From assembly GCA_011800805.1 (NCBI GenBank), contig MPNW01000043.1:30864-87392 (forward strand): DNA of 56,529 nt. The letters are read 5' to 3'. A program made the position numbers and the translations under genes. Source of the DNA: Hirudo medicinalis. Its lineage: Eukaryota; Annelida; Clitellata; Hirudinida; Hirudinidae. The notes below the pieces were generated by a model that was given only the letters and a program-made list of their open reading frames with translations, was not told where the DNA came from and ran no database searches. Positions 1 through 12,959 of this stretch are shown here, piece by piece. Within the stretch, counting starts at the first letter, position 1. Each line of letters opens with the position of its first letter.

Positions 1-1700
1 TTTGTTTAAGCGATGCATAAAAGATAATTTTCATGCAGTGAAATTAAAGCATTTAAAAAATGCTCATATCAATCAATTCTTTATTGTTGCTACACTTTAT
101 TTGCAATTAAATTAGTTCAGGTTGATTTACTTTGTTTTCTGAAAAAGTTTTAGTTCTTTGGACTGAACTGGATGATTGGCCGTCCAGCGGTTGTTGATTG
201 TTTTATTCACGAAATTTTAAATTGGTGGATTACTGAACTAAGAGTCAAGATTCATTTACGAGTCACACTGTTAACCATTTCACCGAACGAAAGAATTTTA
301 AACATTTTTCAAAATTTTTCAAATGTTTGGTCTATAATCGTTCCTTTTGGTGAACAATAACTCAGTTCAAGATATTGCGTCGAGAACAGGATAGCATTTC
401 TCCGCTTTCGGTTAGTTAAGCATCTTTTTATGATTTCTTTGCTGATTTTGTCACTTAAAAGCAATTTTATCGATCAAAAATGACGTTCACAAACCATACA
501 CGATTAAATTGATGTCTTACAATCATAAACTCTTCTTATTCCTAATTCAGTTTAAGTCTGATATGATTTTTGAGCCAAAGGAGATCAGCCCTTAATTAGG
601 ATGTATAACACAGGGCTAAATACTAATTAATTATTAATTAATGGTTAAAAATTAGTCTAACTTGACACTCTAAGCATGCTATAATAAGACTTATAAAATA
701 TTTGAGTTGATTTGATCAGATGTTGCAGACTTTGTGTTACAACACTTCAGATGATGTTTCTATAAGATTTCTTGCATCGTGCTGCTGAAATTTGTGCATT
801 GTGCATAAATTTCAGGTTGAGGGAGTGAGAAGCAATTCTTTGAAAACCATTGATTGTGTTTGGGCTGTTTTTGTTATGGTTATAAAACATTAGTGATAGA
901 CCTGCAAATTGATGTTGCTACATAGACATGCAGGAATATCTTCATCTTCTATGTAGCTTTAAGCATGTTGGAAAAATGCACTTAAGGAGATAAGAAACAA
1001 GTGTTCTGACACAGCTTAATTTGGAATTAGAAATCCATTTAATAACAACAATGTTGTATTGGGATGGTATTACTTTAAGTCAAGCATTGTTTTATGTAAT
1101 TTCTCATGAAATGTGAATAAAAGACCTTCCAGCATATGAGCAAATGTTTACAAATTTTCTGAAGAATTGTTTTGATAATTTCTTTAAAAGAGACCTTTGA
1201 GTGACTAAGTGACATCAAAATGCATTATTCAGACAATAGATTTTGCAGTAGCTTGAGCCACTTTTGATTGTAGGCTTGCTCATCATGTTTTAAGGTGCTT
1301 CTGTAAATTGATATTTAATCAGATGCTCTAAATCCATAAAGTCAAATATTTTTTGTCTACAGTGACATTTATTGAGGTTTGCATATTTTTTTGTATAAAA
1401 ACCATGATATTGAAAATGGATGAGTGATGTAGCCTTGATGGTACTGTTAAATCAATAGACCTCAGTACTCCTATTGCATATATGACATTTGGCACTTATT
1501 TGACATTTGACAATATGGCACATGGTAGGATGCATTCTGTGACAAGTTACATTAGTGATTGATAATAGATATCAGATTGGTGAGAGTCGTGTTAGAGATC
1601 AATTACTCGAGCCATCAAATCATTACCTCAATAGGATGTTTCATGGTAATAAAAACTTTCACTTCCTTTAATGAAGCAATGAAGACATCTTAATTTTTAA
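1..1700. other. Non-coding DNA upstream of the BET gene
   Basis: No open frame here resembles a known protein, and the only ORF of note (62 codons near 172-360) has no splice or homology support. The stretch probably holds the promoter and 5' untranslated exons of the BET gene, but I see no clear TATA box, CpG-rich island or conserved motif that would place the transcription start. Confidence 0.5.
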
Positions 1701-1815
1701 GTGATTTTCAAATGTCTTATTCTTTTGTATCGAAGATCATGGATGCATCTTTGATCGGACCGGGACCGAGTGCCGTGCCATCTGCCGAGACTCACCGCAT
1801 CAAGGCGCGCCCAGA

Positions 1816-3476
1816 ATGACAAATCAGTTGAGATTTCTCGAGAAGGTCGTCCTGAAAAGCCTTTGGAAGCACAATTTTGCCTGGCCCTTTCACCAACCTG
1901 TTGATGCAAAGAAGCTGAATCTACCAGTCAGTAATGTGCAATGAACTTGGATTGTAATAAATTGTTGACGAGGTTGTGCTTCATTGCAGGATTATTACAA
2001 AATAATCAAAAACCCTATTGATATGGGTACCATCAAGAAGAGGCTTGAATCTCGATATTATCATTCAGGTCAGGATTGCATCAAAGACTTCGAGCTCATG
2101 TTTTCCAACTGTCATCTTTACAATAAGCCTGGAGAGGTAAACAGTTTAAGCCATGTTTGAACACAAACCCATGTAATTTCCAGAAATTATTAATAATTTA
2201 ATATTATTAAATAATGTTCAGGATATAGTGTACATGTGCGAGACTCTCGAGAAGCTCTTCCATTCCAAGCTGATTGAAATGCCAGAACCAGTTTGTAAAT
2301 GTGTTTGTTGTCATTCTGATTCTGAAAGTAATACAACTGTTCATGTTTTGCCATCAAAGGAAGTGGAATTGCCTCCACCATCCAAGAAGATCAAATCCAC
2401 AATGAGACCATCTTCTGGAATGCTGCACATGCATGGCAGTCAAATGGACAGTAGAAGTAGTTTTGGTGGTTCCATTCTGGCGGACGACAAGTCCTTGTTG
2501 TCGAGCGACGATGACATGCCCGAAGAAAGGATTCCGACCGCACACAGAGCAATGTCTGGGAAGCCGTCGAACATGTCCGCCATGTCTCAGATACACGGTG
2601 CAAAAGTGAGTCTAAGAGAAGTTCAATAAGTTCTTATGTGGATTTCTCAGCTTTTAAATGGCCTGTCAGATATGAACAGGGGAATTGTGCTTGCTTAACT
2701 TAACTTTCTCGTTTGACTCGAGCAGATCAAAAAGGGTGTCAAAAGAAAGGCTGACACCACAACACCCCCCTCAATGTCTGCCTCTTATACACCCACTTAT
2801 GGAATGGCTGGTGATATGTCTGGACACCATTCTTTGCTAGAAGGAAGCAGACCTGCTAAGAAGCAAAAGAGGGAACCATCCGAGGAAGTGAAGATTATTA
2901 ACGAGATGACCCCGTTGGAGTACTGCAAGGAGATCCTTAAGGAGCTCTTTGGCAAGCGACACGCTGTGAGTCAAACATGTGGTGATTGCAACTTTATTAT
3001 TTTTCATTGCTGGGGAATGTACAAGCAATTACACATTGAATGCTTCGTTTCTAGGATGTTTGGGTTAAGTCCAGATAAGCAAGTCATCTCAATTTGTATT
3101 CAGATCCTATTAAGTTTGCACCCAAAGATTTGCACCAACTTGGCCTATTATGACTCCTGTTTCCAGACAGAACAAATCTTACAATGCACTGAACCTGTCA
3201 TTTTGAACTTAAATGAAGTGTTTGTTTGATGAAGGGATACGCCTGGCCTTTCTACCAACCTGTGGATGCTGAGTTGTTGGGCCTAGATGACTATCATGAA
3301 CTCATCACAAGACCAATGGATCTGGGAACAGTCAAGGTGATTAATATTCCTGATTTGTGATACATCTGTTAAGTTGGCTTTAAAGAAGCTTCTAACTTCT
3401 TTTACTAAAAATAGCAACATTCCATGGTGAAATATTTAATGAAATTTCATGTATTAATAATTGCATTGCACTTATA

Positions 3477-3513
<37 letters not shown>

Positions 3514-5888
3514 GTAACAGCAGTAGTAGTGGTAGTAGTAGTAATGATAGTAATGATAATAATCGTTCATTTGTATGGTGCCTTTTGCATGGCAACAGAG
3601 AGGTGAAGTCTTAGTTGAATTACAAGAGTATTTTGTGAATGTCAACTTTTATTGCAATGGATAATTATGCATGAATATCATTAAGTTATAGTCATAGCTC
3701 TGAATTAATTTGAACTTGAATTAATAGTTGAATGCTTGTTTATTGAACAGCGTAAATTAGAAGCCGGAGAATACAAATCGGCTTCAGAGTTTGCAGAGGA
3801 CGTTCGTCTCATCTTCACGAATTGCTACCGATACAATGCTCAAGGCAGTGATGTTGTCGCCATGGCTCGAAAGCTTCAGGTCATTTGAATGCAGAAAATT
3901 CTATTATCGTTATTAAAAGCACATTATCAAATGCTCATTGTTTACTCTTCTGTTTAAACAGGACGTCTTTGAATTAAAGTATGCACACACTCCCATGCCA
4001 AATCAGCCTCTAAAGACTGAGACCCTTGTAAAACCAAAGGCCGAACCATCCCAGAAATTTCAGTCTCGATTTGATGAGGCAGACGACGATGGAAACAAAA
4101 GCGAAGAGGAACGAGAAAGAAGACTCAAGGAGCTCCATGAACAGGTTTTCATCGTTGTAATTGTTTTTCACTTTCAAATTTTGTTTGTGGTCATGCAACT
4201 GTTTAATTAATTTGTAAACTATTACTTTATTTACTTAAGTGTTAATTCTTTTTGAGTTAAGTTTTAAATTAATTTTGTGAATACTCTGCAGCTCAAAACC
4301 GTGCAGGAACAACTAGAAAAGTTGACGCAAGAACATGCCGCCAAAGCCTCAGAAAAGAAGAAACAGAAAAAACGAGAAGAGAAATTCCCTCCACCCACAG
4401 CAACAGTTCACCCAACAACAGCTGCTGGGTTTACCTCTCCTCCCCATCCAACCATTCCCCTCACAACAAACATCAACACTACAACAGTACAACATCAGCA
4501 ACAAAACTCCCCTACAAAGCAATTTTATAGTCAAGGCAGCATGGATGCTCCAAACAAATATCCTGGTCATATGCCAAACAATGGCAAGAAGATGCCACAA
4601 GTTCAGCATCACTATCAGCAGAAGCCAAACAACCAGGTGCCAATCCAGCAATCCATTCAACAGCAGCAACAATGCAACACTCCAAAATTTACATTTGACA
4701 GCGATGATGAGGATAGCAGCAAGCCTATGACTTATGAGGAAAAGAGACAACTGAGTCTGGACATTAACAAGCTTCCTGGTGGGTGTCTTGTGTTTTGTGA
4801 CGATCGCTCGAAACCTTACATGGTTAATGTAATGGACTGGTTGATGTGGAGCGGAGATTCTCAAACGGAATGTTGTTGGTTTGTGGTATGTATGTCTTTG
4901 GGGTTTTCTTCATTTTACTGATGTTATTTCTATTAACTTGAATGCTATCATGTTCAGGACTCGTTTTAATCTCTTTTTATTCTTGGGAAGATTGATCCAT
5001 GGCTGATGAAATCTTGAATACTAAATTAACATCCTTTAAGGAGACAAACTGGGACAAGTTGTGACAATCATTCAGGCAAGAGAGCCTTCATTGAGAGATT
5101 CCAGTCCTGATGAAATAGAGATTGATTTTGAAATCCTTAAACCATCAACACTCAGAGAACTGGAAGCCTATGTTATGATGTGCCTAAAGAAGCCATTGCA
5201 AACCAAAACCCAACCTACCTATCCTCAACCAGGTGAGTACTAATTAGCATAAATAATAAGAATTCCTAGCCATATTAATAAAATGCTTAATTTATAATCT
5301 TTGTCTACGAAGAACTGCTATCTATAAAATATGATATGTCGTAAATACTTAACATCTCTCGTTCAATGCATTTCCATTTTTCAGTTAAACGTTCTTCTTC
5401 GAAATTCGAATTGCCACCAGAGAAGAAAGACTTTGATCGAAGATATGAACCAATGACCTCTGCCCCCAAACTGAATGCGCTCGGTCAAAGCAATGCTGCC
5501 AAAAAAACCATCAAGAAAGGTCGGCATGATCGAACATAATGGATTTATTTATCATTCAAGAAGTTTTGCCTCTGCTTAATTTTACTTCTTAAAGTCTGCC
5601 TTTGACTTATCAAGTTGCATGCTCGATTTATTAGAGCCACTGATGCAGTTCGCAGTTGCTTTTTGTTCTTGTCATTGTGTCATTTCTTTTCTTTTGTCAA
5701 TGTGAAATGAAAAAGCTCCTAAATGGCATGACAATTTTCAGTAACTTCTTTCTTTTCCAGACGACAAACCCCCGACAGAAGCGGCGAGCAATTTAACCAG
5801 AGCGGGAAGCAGCTCGTCTCTGAGCGAATCAAGTTCTGACACGACGAGCAGCGATTCGGACTCCAGCGACTCAGACTTGACTCCGTGA
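1816..5888 (+). CDS. BRD2/3/4-like: BET-family double-bromodomain protein (BRD2/3/4-like)
   Basis: BET proteins bind acetylated histone tails and recruit transcription machinery in the nucleus. Eleven exons: 1816-1926, 1990-2136, 2222-2605, 2726-2965, 3235-3336, 3751-3879, 3962-4144, 4292-4778, 5041-5232, 5385-5519, 5761-5888, giving about 745 residues. Bromodomain 1 opens with [18 protein letters not shown] and has the WPF shelf; its acetyl-lysine Asn is about residue 82 (CHLYN). Bromodomain 2 has [10 protein letters not shown] and Asn near 357 (CYRYN). A basic coiled segment after residue 432 and Gln/Pro-rich linker lead to the ET domain (from [18 protein letters not shown], about 578-655) and a Ser/Asp-rich tail. 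It lacks the long BRD4 C-terminal extension, so it is the short BET form. The start is uncertain: the first in-frame ATG (1816) sits directly at the bromodomain, while a better N-terminus from ATG 1739 lies in another frame and would need one extra base near 1813. An AATAAA follows at 6046. Confidence 0.96.
3476..3566. repeat. Trinucleotide microsatellite
   Basis: An uninterrupted run of about eleven ATA/ATAAT-type triplets passes into AGT/GTA-type triplets with scattered substitutions. It lies in the intron between the two exons of bromodomain 2, and the long leucine run it produces on the other strand is an artefact. Confidence 0.9.
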
Positions 5889-6045
5889 TTCGAAGAACTC
5901 GTTCCTTTTACGAATTGCGTTTCATCTTGTTGACGACATGTTTTCCATTTAACCGAGGTTTTGGAAACCATAATCCTACGTGCAATCGTTCTTTGCCGTT
6001 CCACGATAACCGATTACCATCCATCCGATTCTAAGGTCTCTGTAT

Positions 6046-6051
6046 AATAAA
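6046..6051 (+). terminator. Polyadenylation signal of the BET gene
   Basis: AATAAA stands about 160 bases after the BET stop codon, the expected distance for a short 3' untranslated region. Confidence 0.7.
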
Positions 6052-8162
6052 ATATCTTAAATTGTGTAACTTCTGTGGGTTTCAATGATTTCCTTGTAAA
6101 GCTTAGTTATGTCACATTCAACATTTTTCAATACTTTTACTTGTCACATCATGGCAGTATTCTGTGGAAGGACAGTTTGGTTGAAGGTCAGTACATTTTC
6201 AGTACATGACTTTTAAATCATTGTTTCCATGTGGAAACTGGCGATATTTGTTGGGGCTTTTAAAGGCTGTCATTGTGCAATGACCTGCCTGCGAGTCAGA
6301 GTTTATTTATTACTCGACTTTGTAATAAATTCTTTCTACTGTCGCCGACTTTCTCGTGCATCGTGACGTGCGGTAGGTTTAGTCGCTTGTGCGTAGGATG
6401 ATTTTATCTCTACCTGGACGATGTCTTTTTTAATTGACTTGCATTAAATTGAGGAGAGGCTAGTTCATCTAGGCATTCTCAAGCAGTCTTGCTTGGTGTT
6501 TCTATATTTTGTTTTTAAAGGATGCCATGTTTGTTGTGAAGTTTCCATGCCAACATCTTAATGATTTGTTTTCGAGGGTCACCCACGATACTGTCGTCAT
6601 ATCATCGTGGGCTGTGTTTGCAAACACGGCGCGTATTTCTGTTCGAGTCGCTCATGGGCGAATTTCATGCTATTTGTTGGTTTGCGTCTTTTTCTTCGAA
6701 CTGCATGGTAGATGGTCGAGAACTTTCTAAGTGTTTGCTATGACGTTCAGTGTTATTGCACGGAGCACTACTTTGCACAATAAACAGCTTGAGAATGATT
6801 TATTGAGTCATTTTTGTAAGTCGTGGGCATAGTTGAGAATTGTGGGAATTTGGATCTTTCCTCAATTGGATTTCATTAGTGTCGTCATGGTAGCAACGAC
6901 AATTGACTCTTGAAGGTCATTATAGAAAAACAATGGCAGAATTGATAGACTACATAATAAAACGTTGCTTTGGAATTAGTTGATGTGGCTTACAATACTA
7001 TAATTCCCGAATGCGCTTTGTTACTAATAAGCAAAACCTGGTTAAGAGGCAAACGTGCATGGTATTCAATGAGTAGTGTAAATGCTAAAATTGAAACATT
7101 TTTACCCGAAAGTGCTGTTGCAGAGGTATTTAATTGTCAGTTCCTTCTTGAAGTAAAATAATAATTATTAATACGAAATAGTGGAATAGAACGTCCTATT
7201 ATCAGCTGACCAAAGCATAAATTTCATCACATAATGATTTAGCTCTTGAAATTTTGATCGAAATAATGTTGAAAATTATCTTAAGAATTAGAGTATTTTT
7301 ATCCTAAAATAAAAGCAAAATATCTTAGGGGTGCACACAAGTAATAAATTCAACAATTAAAAAAAAAATTCAAAATGTTTTCTAAAAAATGACTGAAAAG
7401 GCATAAGGCAACCTGAATGACTTTTAAGCAATTTTAATTCCACGAGAATAATGGCTGATGTTCTTCTAATGAAAGTTTGAGTAAGTTTGAGTCTGGGAAG
7501 AAGTTAATTCTTAATACCAAATTATTATTATTTAATAAGCTTATTAGTGGTACATTACAATAATAAATAGTGTATAATAATATTAAACAAAATTATAAAA
7601 GATAATTTTATTTGCATGCATGAATCAATTAAGTCATCACATTTTTCCTTTATCGGTTTGTTTTCCTTATCGGAATGTTCAGGTAAACATCCCTGCAAAC
7701 CCACCTGTAATTTCTCCATTGAATGCCTCACCGCTTCCTGCAAAGAAGTTTAATAATTCTTCAGCAGAATTTTTGATCCTCTGTTGAGTGTTTGTTTTCC
7801 CAAAGTTCAATCAAGAGATTTCAAGTAACACTACCATAATATAACAAATAGGCAGTAGTATTAGCTTAGTGACGTTGTGATTCAACGGACTGAAAACCAA
7901 ATCATCAATTATTTATAGATTAATTCCCTCAACTTAAAACGAGTTTCAAGCAAATGTTTACAAACATAAATAAATAAACTCTTATGTTAAATTCCAACTT
8001 TATTAACAATAGTTAGATTTAAAGTAAGCCTTGTAACTCCCATGGGATGGTCACAAACGTGGGCAGACAATTCGAAATCGATTCAGGTGCGGTAAAATTT
8101 ACTTTCAATATGTTTGAACATGCCAGATATGTTCATTAGAGTTCCTGCATAATTTATGATGA
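6052..8162. other. Intergenic DNA between the BET and CAP genes
   Basis: AT-rich sequence with no recognisable gene. Short ORFs at 6509-6743 (+) and 6970-7161 (+) show no family resemblance. A minus-strand ORF of 62 codons (7555-7743) has a possible acceptor at its start but no identifiable product. An 8-base inverted repeat (CCCACGAT and ATCGTGGG) brackets a short loop near 6581-6612; nothing ties it to a function. Confidence 0.5.
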
Positions 8163-8188
8163 ATGCAAATATTATCATTATATATAAG
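8163..8188 (+). promoter_or_regulatory. Octamer motif plus TATA box of the CAP gene
   Basis: ATGCAAAT (8163-8170), the exact POU-factor octamer, is followed 10 bases later by TATATAAG (8181-8188). The CAP start codon lies about 145 bases downstream, leaving room for a 5' untranslated region of roughly 110-120 bases. The arrangement resembles a tissue-restricted core promoter. The motifs are seen directly; promoter use is inferred. Confidence 0.45.
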
Positions 8189-8332
8189 CCTAAGGAGGTG
8201 GTCACAGTGCTTATGAACTTCTGTTCTAAGAAGTTCTGTCGGTGGAGGACACACATTTGAGGAGCTTGCATTATTATTTGGATAGTTACTGATAAATACA
8301 CAAAGTTCCTAGGCTTTGTAGGAGTTCTAAAG

Positions 8333-11300
8333 ATGAAATATTTATTACTCCTTTTCTTTTTTGAAATGTGGGCACTGGTTTCGTGCGTTTCTTTGATTCC
8401 AGGAGTGGCAGTGGATGACAGAAATGGGGTAAGTATTTAATTTTGTTCGAGCTTATTTTGAAATGAGATGAATTTTTATTTCAACAAAATGAAGGGTCTC
8501 GAATGACCACTAACACAAATTTGTAGTATTGATATACAAAGTAAGCATAAAAATAGAGTTATGTAAACTGATGATGTAGAGTGATGTAGAAATATATTCG
8601 AGCCAAATAAGTGCAAACAAAAGGTTACAATGTGAATCTAAAAATTGAATGTAATTCTTGATTTCAAGGAAAGAGTGCGAATGAAACGAGAAGTTTCTAA
8701 AACCAGTCTCACTCAGGAGGAGAGGAGAAAGTTTCTTGACTCCCACAACACATTCAGAGCCAATGTCACACCCTCCGCTGCAAACATGCAGAGAATGGTC
8801 TGATTAAAGAATAAGATTGAAAATAGATAAAAGATAATAGATAAATAAATAAATGAAATAATATAAAGAATTATTTCTTTAACAGATAGATATTTATTTA
8901 TATATCTAATCCGCGACTGATTTGATTCTATTTTAAATGTAATTTACAAATAGTATCTTATACTTAAGGTTACGGATATCAACTGAGAGACCATTTGCTA
9001 TTTATTCTAATTGATTAACTCGAACATTCGATGAAGTTACTCATGTGATACTATTAATAGAAAGTGCGAACAAATTAATTGAGAAAAATCATTTTTAACT
9101 CAGAATTTATATAAAATCAAGAATCTTATAAAAAAATAAAAAAATTATGAGAGTTCAAATAATATAATTTAATCCTTTATTAAATAAACTTAAACTTAAG
9201 ATAACAATGTTGTCGTTATTTTAACGACGATAATGTTGAGTATAAATATGAAACACCTGGAAAGTTGCCAATCTTTCACTATTGGACACGTAATTAGCAA
9301 GGAAGCTATTCTTAAGAGCAACAGAATTATTGCCATGACTTGAATGTTATCAGATGAACACGTTCGATAATTATTAACTTGTGAAAATGCATTCATTCAA
9401 TTATTGTCATAACAAAGAAATTCCGAAACTGTAATGGATTTCAAATGCATCTTACAAGATTTACACACTATTTATTGTCAACACTCGAGATTGCAAGATT
9501 ATGTCCACTTGAATAGTTTCCTTTATTGTTGTTATTAATGCTGTGAGTGGGTCGACTTAATGTTTATAATAACAACTATGATTAATATTATCATTATTAC
9601 ATTATTATTAGTATTTTATAATTACAAATGTATATTAATAAGAAGTTTGAGTACTTTTTTAAAAATATACTTTTACGTGTCATCAATCGAAAAAAAATCA
9701 GGAATAATTAATTAAAGTGCGACCGAAATTCGAATATGTTGTTTTAGTTCTTCTGCAATTTAAATCTAAATTGAATTGAAATTTCTTTTGGACCTCAAAT
9801 TTGGAATTCAAATTTTAAACAAGCCAAAAATCAATTAATTGACTCGAAATCTTTGAAATTCAGAGAAATAAAAACAGATTTCAAAGGTCTTAACTGTGAG
9901 AGCAATGATTGAAAATCTTCTTATATTTAATTATTCCATATTGCAATAACAAAAAGACATAAAATGTAGCAAGTATAATCTACTTACAAACAGAAATAAT
10001 GTATTGAAATGCATGAATAAAACAAGTTTGAATCCATCAAATTATTTTATTAAAACAAAATATACTCCGAAATCTTAGGCATATATGACATCTTTATTTG
10101 ACGAACGTGGAATTTTTCTTAAGTTTTGGATCTCTGTCGAAAGTTCGAGTCGTTGTATACTCATATCCTGAAATTCCCTGAATCATGTCTGTAATGTTGT
10201 TTGGTTAGCATCAGCATCCACATCATTTTTCATGATCTCCTTCAATCAGCAGTCTTTTTAAATACTTTTTGTGAATGATTTCTATGCAAAAGCCATAGTG
10301 TAACTACAATATCAAAGTTTAAATGTAATTGTTAAGGTATCTAACCATGACATTTTCAATTTCCTCTAATACCATCAGTCTTGTTCCTTAACCTATTCAT
10401 GTCATTAAATATCTTTTTGCTCTTTTTTTATTGGTTCAAGCAACAAAGTCATATCCAAAAACCAAAAGTCACTCAAAAGTTCTCATAAGATAAATTTAAT
10501 TTCTCCACTTCCGATTGAGATTTTTCACAACCGAAACGTTTTGGAGGCCGCGATAGTTCGGATAATTAATGTTCGAATAATCGACGTTCTGTAGTATTAA
10601 ACTCAATATTGTTTATCACATTTTCTAGTACTACTCATCCGAGATCGAGAAAGCCGCTCAAATATGGGCCAATCGTTGCGAATGGGGTCATGGCCAACCA
10701 GACATTTCCAAGAACAAATACAGCAATTTAGGACAGAATATTTATAGCGGAGGTCTCATGAATTTCCCATTAGTTTATATGAACAATAATTATTTAACCA
10801 TCAATGTTAAAACACAAACTCTAAGTTGCAAATTCATGATATAATATATTAATATAATGTATAATAAACAGCATAATTAATATGATAATATATGAATCAA
10901 TAATTCTATTAAATCATTATCGTGTTTAGGAAATGATCCAATGAGAATAGTTGGTGCCTGGGAAAGCGAAAAGAAATACTACAACTTTGCGAATGTTTCC
11001 TGCAATTCTACGTGCGGCCATTACACCCAAGTACGAATGTTCTTAATGCCATCAGTTGCGAATTTTATCAATTTATCACGAATATTCTTAAAGGTTGAAT
11101 TAAATTGTTGACATTGTTATTATTACGCAGGTGGTGTGGAGTAATTCATACGTCCTCGGATGCGGCATGGCTTACTGCTCAAACATGAAGGCTTATTATG
11201 CTATCTGCAACTACTATTATCGGTGATAAGTTTTTAGTTATAACTTTACAATAATATAATACAACCATCGCAATCTGACCTTTTATTCCATGCTTAAATA

Positions 11301-12060
11301 CTAAAATGGCTGCTTAATAATAATGGAGTTAATAATAATTATTACTATCGTTATACGACTACCAATATTTTATTAATAATCATTTGTAATAGTTTTTCTA
11401 ATAACTTTTCAGAGGCAATTACAAAGGAGCAAGCCCATATGAGGGTGGAGCGTCGTGCACAAAATGTCCAAAAGTGGCAGGAACTTGTGCTGGAAACTTG
11501 TGTGGTTAGCAGATAATATGTCAGATAATATAATATTATATATTATATTATATATTATAATATTATATATTATATTATATATTATATTCGATATTATATA
11601 TAATATTACATATTATATAATTATTATATAATATTATATATTACATATTATAAAATAAATTATATATAACACATATATAAGTCACGGTGTGATTAATTCT
11701 TTGTCTTATCAAGTAAATTGGAAAAGTCTCCATCTTTATTGGAACATTGTTTCACAGGCGGAATAAAGTGCTCAGAAATCGAACCAAACTGCACCGTTAT
11801 AGACAGCGAACACTGTTTTTGTGGTGAGACATCTTAAGCATTAACATTGATTGAATAGTGATAATTTATTAGCAAATGAATTAGTGTTTCTCTTTAAATT
11901 AAGTATCCAAACTAAAAACTTATTGAACCTTAACAAATTATTTATTAATATTTGCATAGCGGAAAGTGATTACCTAAAGTCTGGATTGGCCAAAAGTCTG
12001 CTGAACCCTTTGCTCCTTGTACTCATCCTCTGCTTCGCTTTCTTAAGTAGTTGTTTGTAG
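8333..12060 (+). CDS. CAP-superfamily (CRISP/GLIPR-like) protein with signal peptide and C-terminal anchor
   Basis: CAP proteins are cysteine-rich secreted proteins found in venoms, sperm and immune contexts. Eight exons: 8333-8428, 8669-8797, 10629-10752, 10930-11030, 11131-11222, 11413-11504, 11758-11823, 11960-12060; about 266 residues. Residues 1-22 form a signal peptide (MKYLLLLFFFEMWALVSCVS). The CAP domain runs from about FLDSHNTFR (residue 56) to the YAICNYYYRGNYKG signature; CAP signature 1 is GHYTQVVWSNS (146-156). His147 and the Glu in WES are kept, but the Glu of the usual GENIY motif is Gln111 (GQNIYSG). A Cys-rich segment follows the CAP domain, like the hinge of CRISPs. The last 20 residues (from about 247) are hydrophobic with no basic tail, which fits a GPI-anchor signal or a membrane anchor. 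Intron 2 is long (8798-10628). AATAAA lies at 12179. Confidence 0.93.
11515..11665. repeat. AT-only palindromic low-complexity tract
   Basis: About 150 bases of alternating TATAT/ATTATA blocks lie in a CAP intron just after its donor site. It is self-complementary and could fold as RNA or extrude as a cruciform; it is also a likely site of assembly error. Confidence 0.85.
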
Positions 12061-12178
12061 ATTTACAGAACAATCAATCACGATTATGAATTAAATATTC
12101 CCACTCAATTTCGCTTTGAATTTTGCACCTTATTTTCATCGTCTTGATTTTAAAAAATGCTCGTATACACAAATATCG

Positions 12179-12184
12179 AATAAA
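12179..12184 (+). terminator. Polyadenylation signal of the CAP gene
   Basis: AATAAA 118 bases beyond the CAP stop codon, in an otherwise non-coding AT-rich stretch. Confidence 0.6.
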
Positions 12185-12959
12185 GCTTTAGATAAGGCTC
12201 CAAAATCTTTAATTTGATTGCATTCTATCGACAATTCAATTTGACTGTAAAATTGTTTAAATTTTATTTGTGAAAAGTTTTTTTATGCTTTTTTGTATTT
12301 CAATCTTCCCAAAGAGGCATGAAGAATAATCGCGCCTTATTTAAAACAATTTTTGATTAAAATCGCTTACTTCGCAACTGCTACCTCACAAGTGATTTTC
12401 CATCTTTTTATGGCAAGGATGTTATTCTCATAAATGTTCTCCAATCATACTAAATAAATTCATAATTGTAAAATCACAATACAATATAAAATATTTTATT
12501 TAGTTTAAATAAATTAACTCTAAAACAATGCCACATTGTGATGCAAATAAATTAGGAATACGTTTGAAATATTATATCATACTTTTAAACTCTAAAACCC
12601 TGGAACCCGTCGCCATTTGCATGTGTCGCAGATTCTGTTTGATTTATGCCTGGTTAGATTGCTCGTTGAATTCCTTGTTATAATTAAGTGGTGTGCATCG
12701 TAATGGCATCCAAATCTGGGAAGTGGGAATAGTCTCTAAAATTAACTTACTTTTACTTGAGGATATAACAGAAATTTTTTTATTTAAGAAAAGTTTTTTC
12801 ATGTAATGGAAGGATGCTGACCTATTTTTTACAAAAACATTTTCATCACTCCTGTGGGAAGAATTAAGCGTAATGTTATTTAAAGTAACTTTGATTTAGT
12901 ATTTGTTGCATGTGCTTTTATAAAGACATGGCAATTAGATAAATAAAGCTCGATCTAGA

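Noticed and set aside
172..360. 62-codon ORF with protein-like ends
   Set aside because: No family resemblance and no splice or promoter context; length is within chance in this AT-rich DNA.
1697..1909. Minus-strand ORF across the start of the BET gene
   Set aside because: It is the antisense of the bromodomain exon, which is unmistakably coding on the plus strand.
3392..3595. Minus-strand ORF with a long leucine run
   Set aside because: Produced by the trinucleotide microsatellite in an intron.
4335..4864. Long ORFs in other frames over the BET linker exon
   Set aside because: Shadows of the Gln/Pro-rich exon 8; the true frame leads into the ET domain.
7555..7860. Minus-strand frames with a possible acceptor (AEELLNFFAGSGEAFNG in one frame)
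   Set aside because: Two overlapping frames look equally good, there is no start codon or partner exon, and no family fits.
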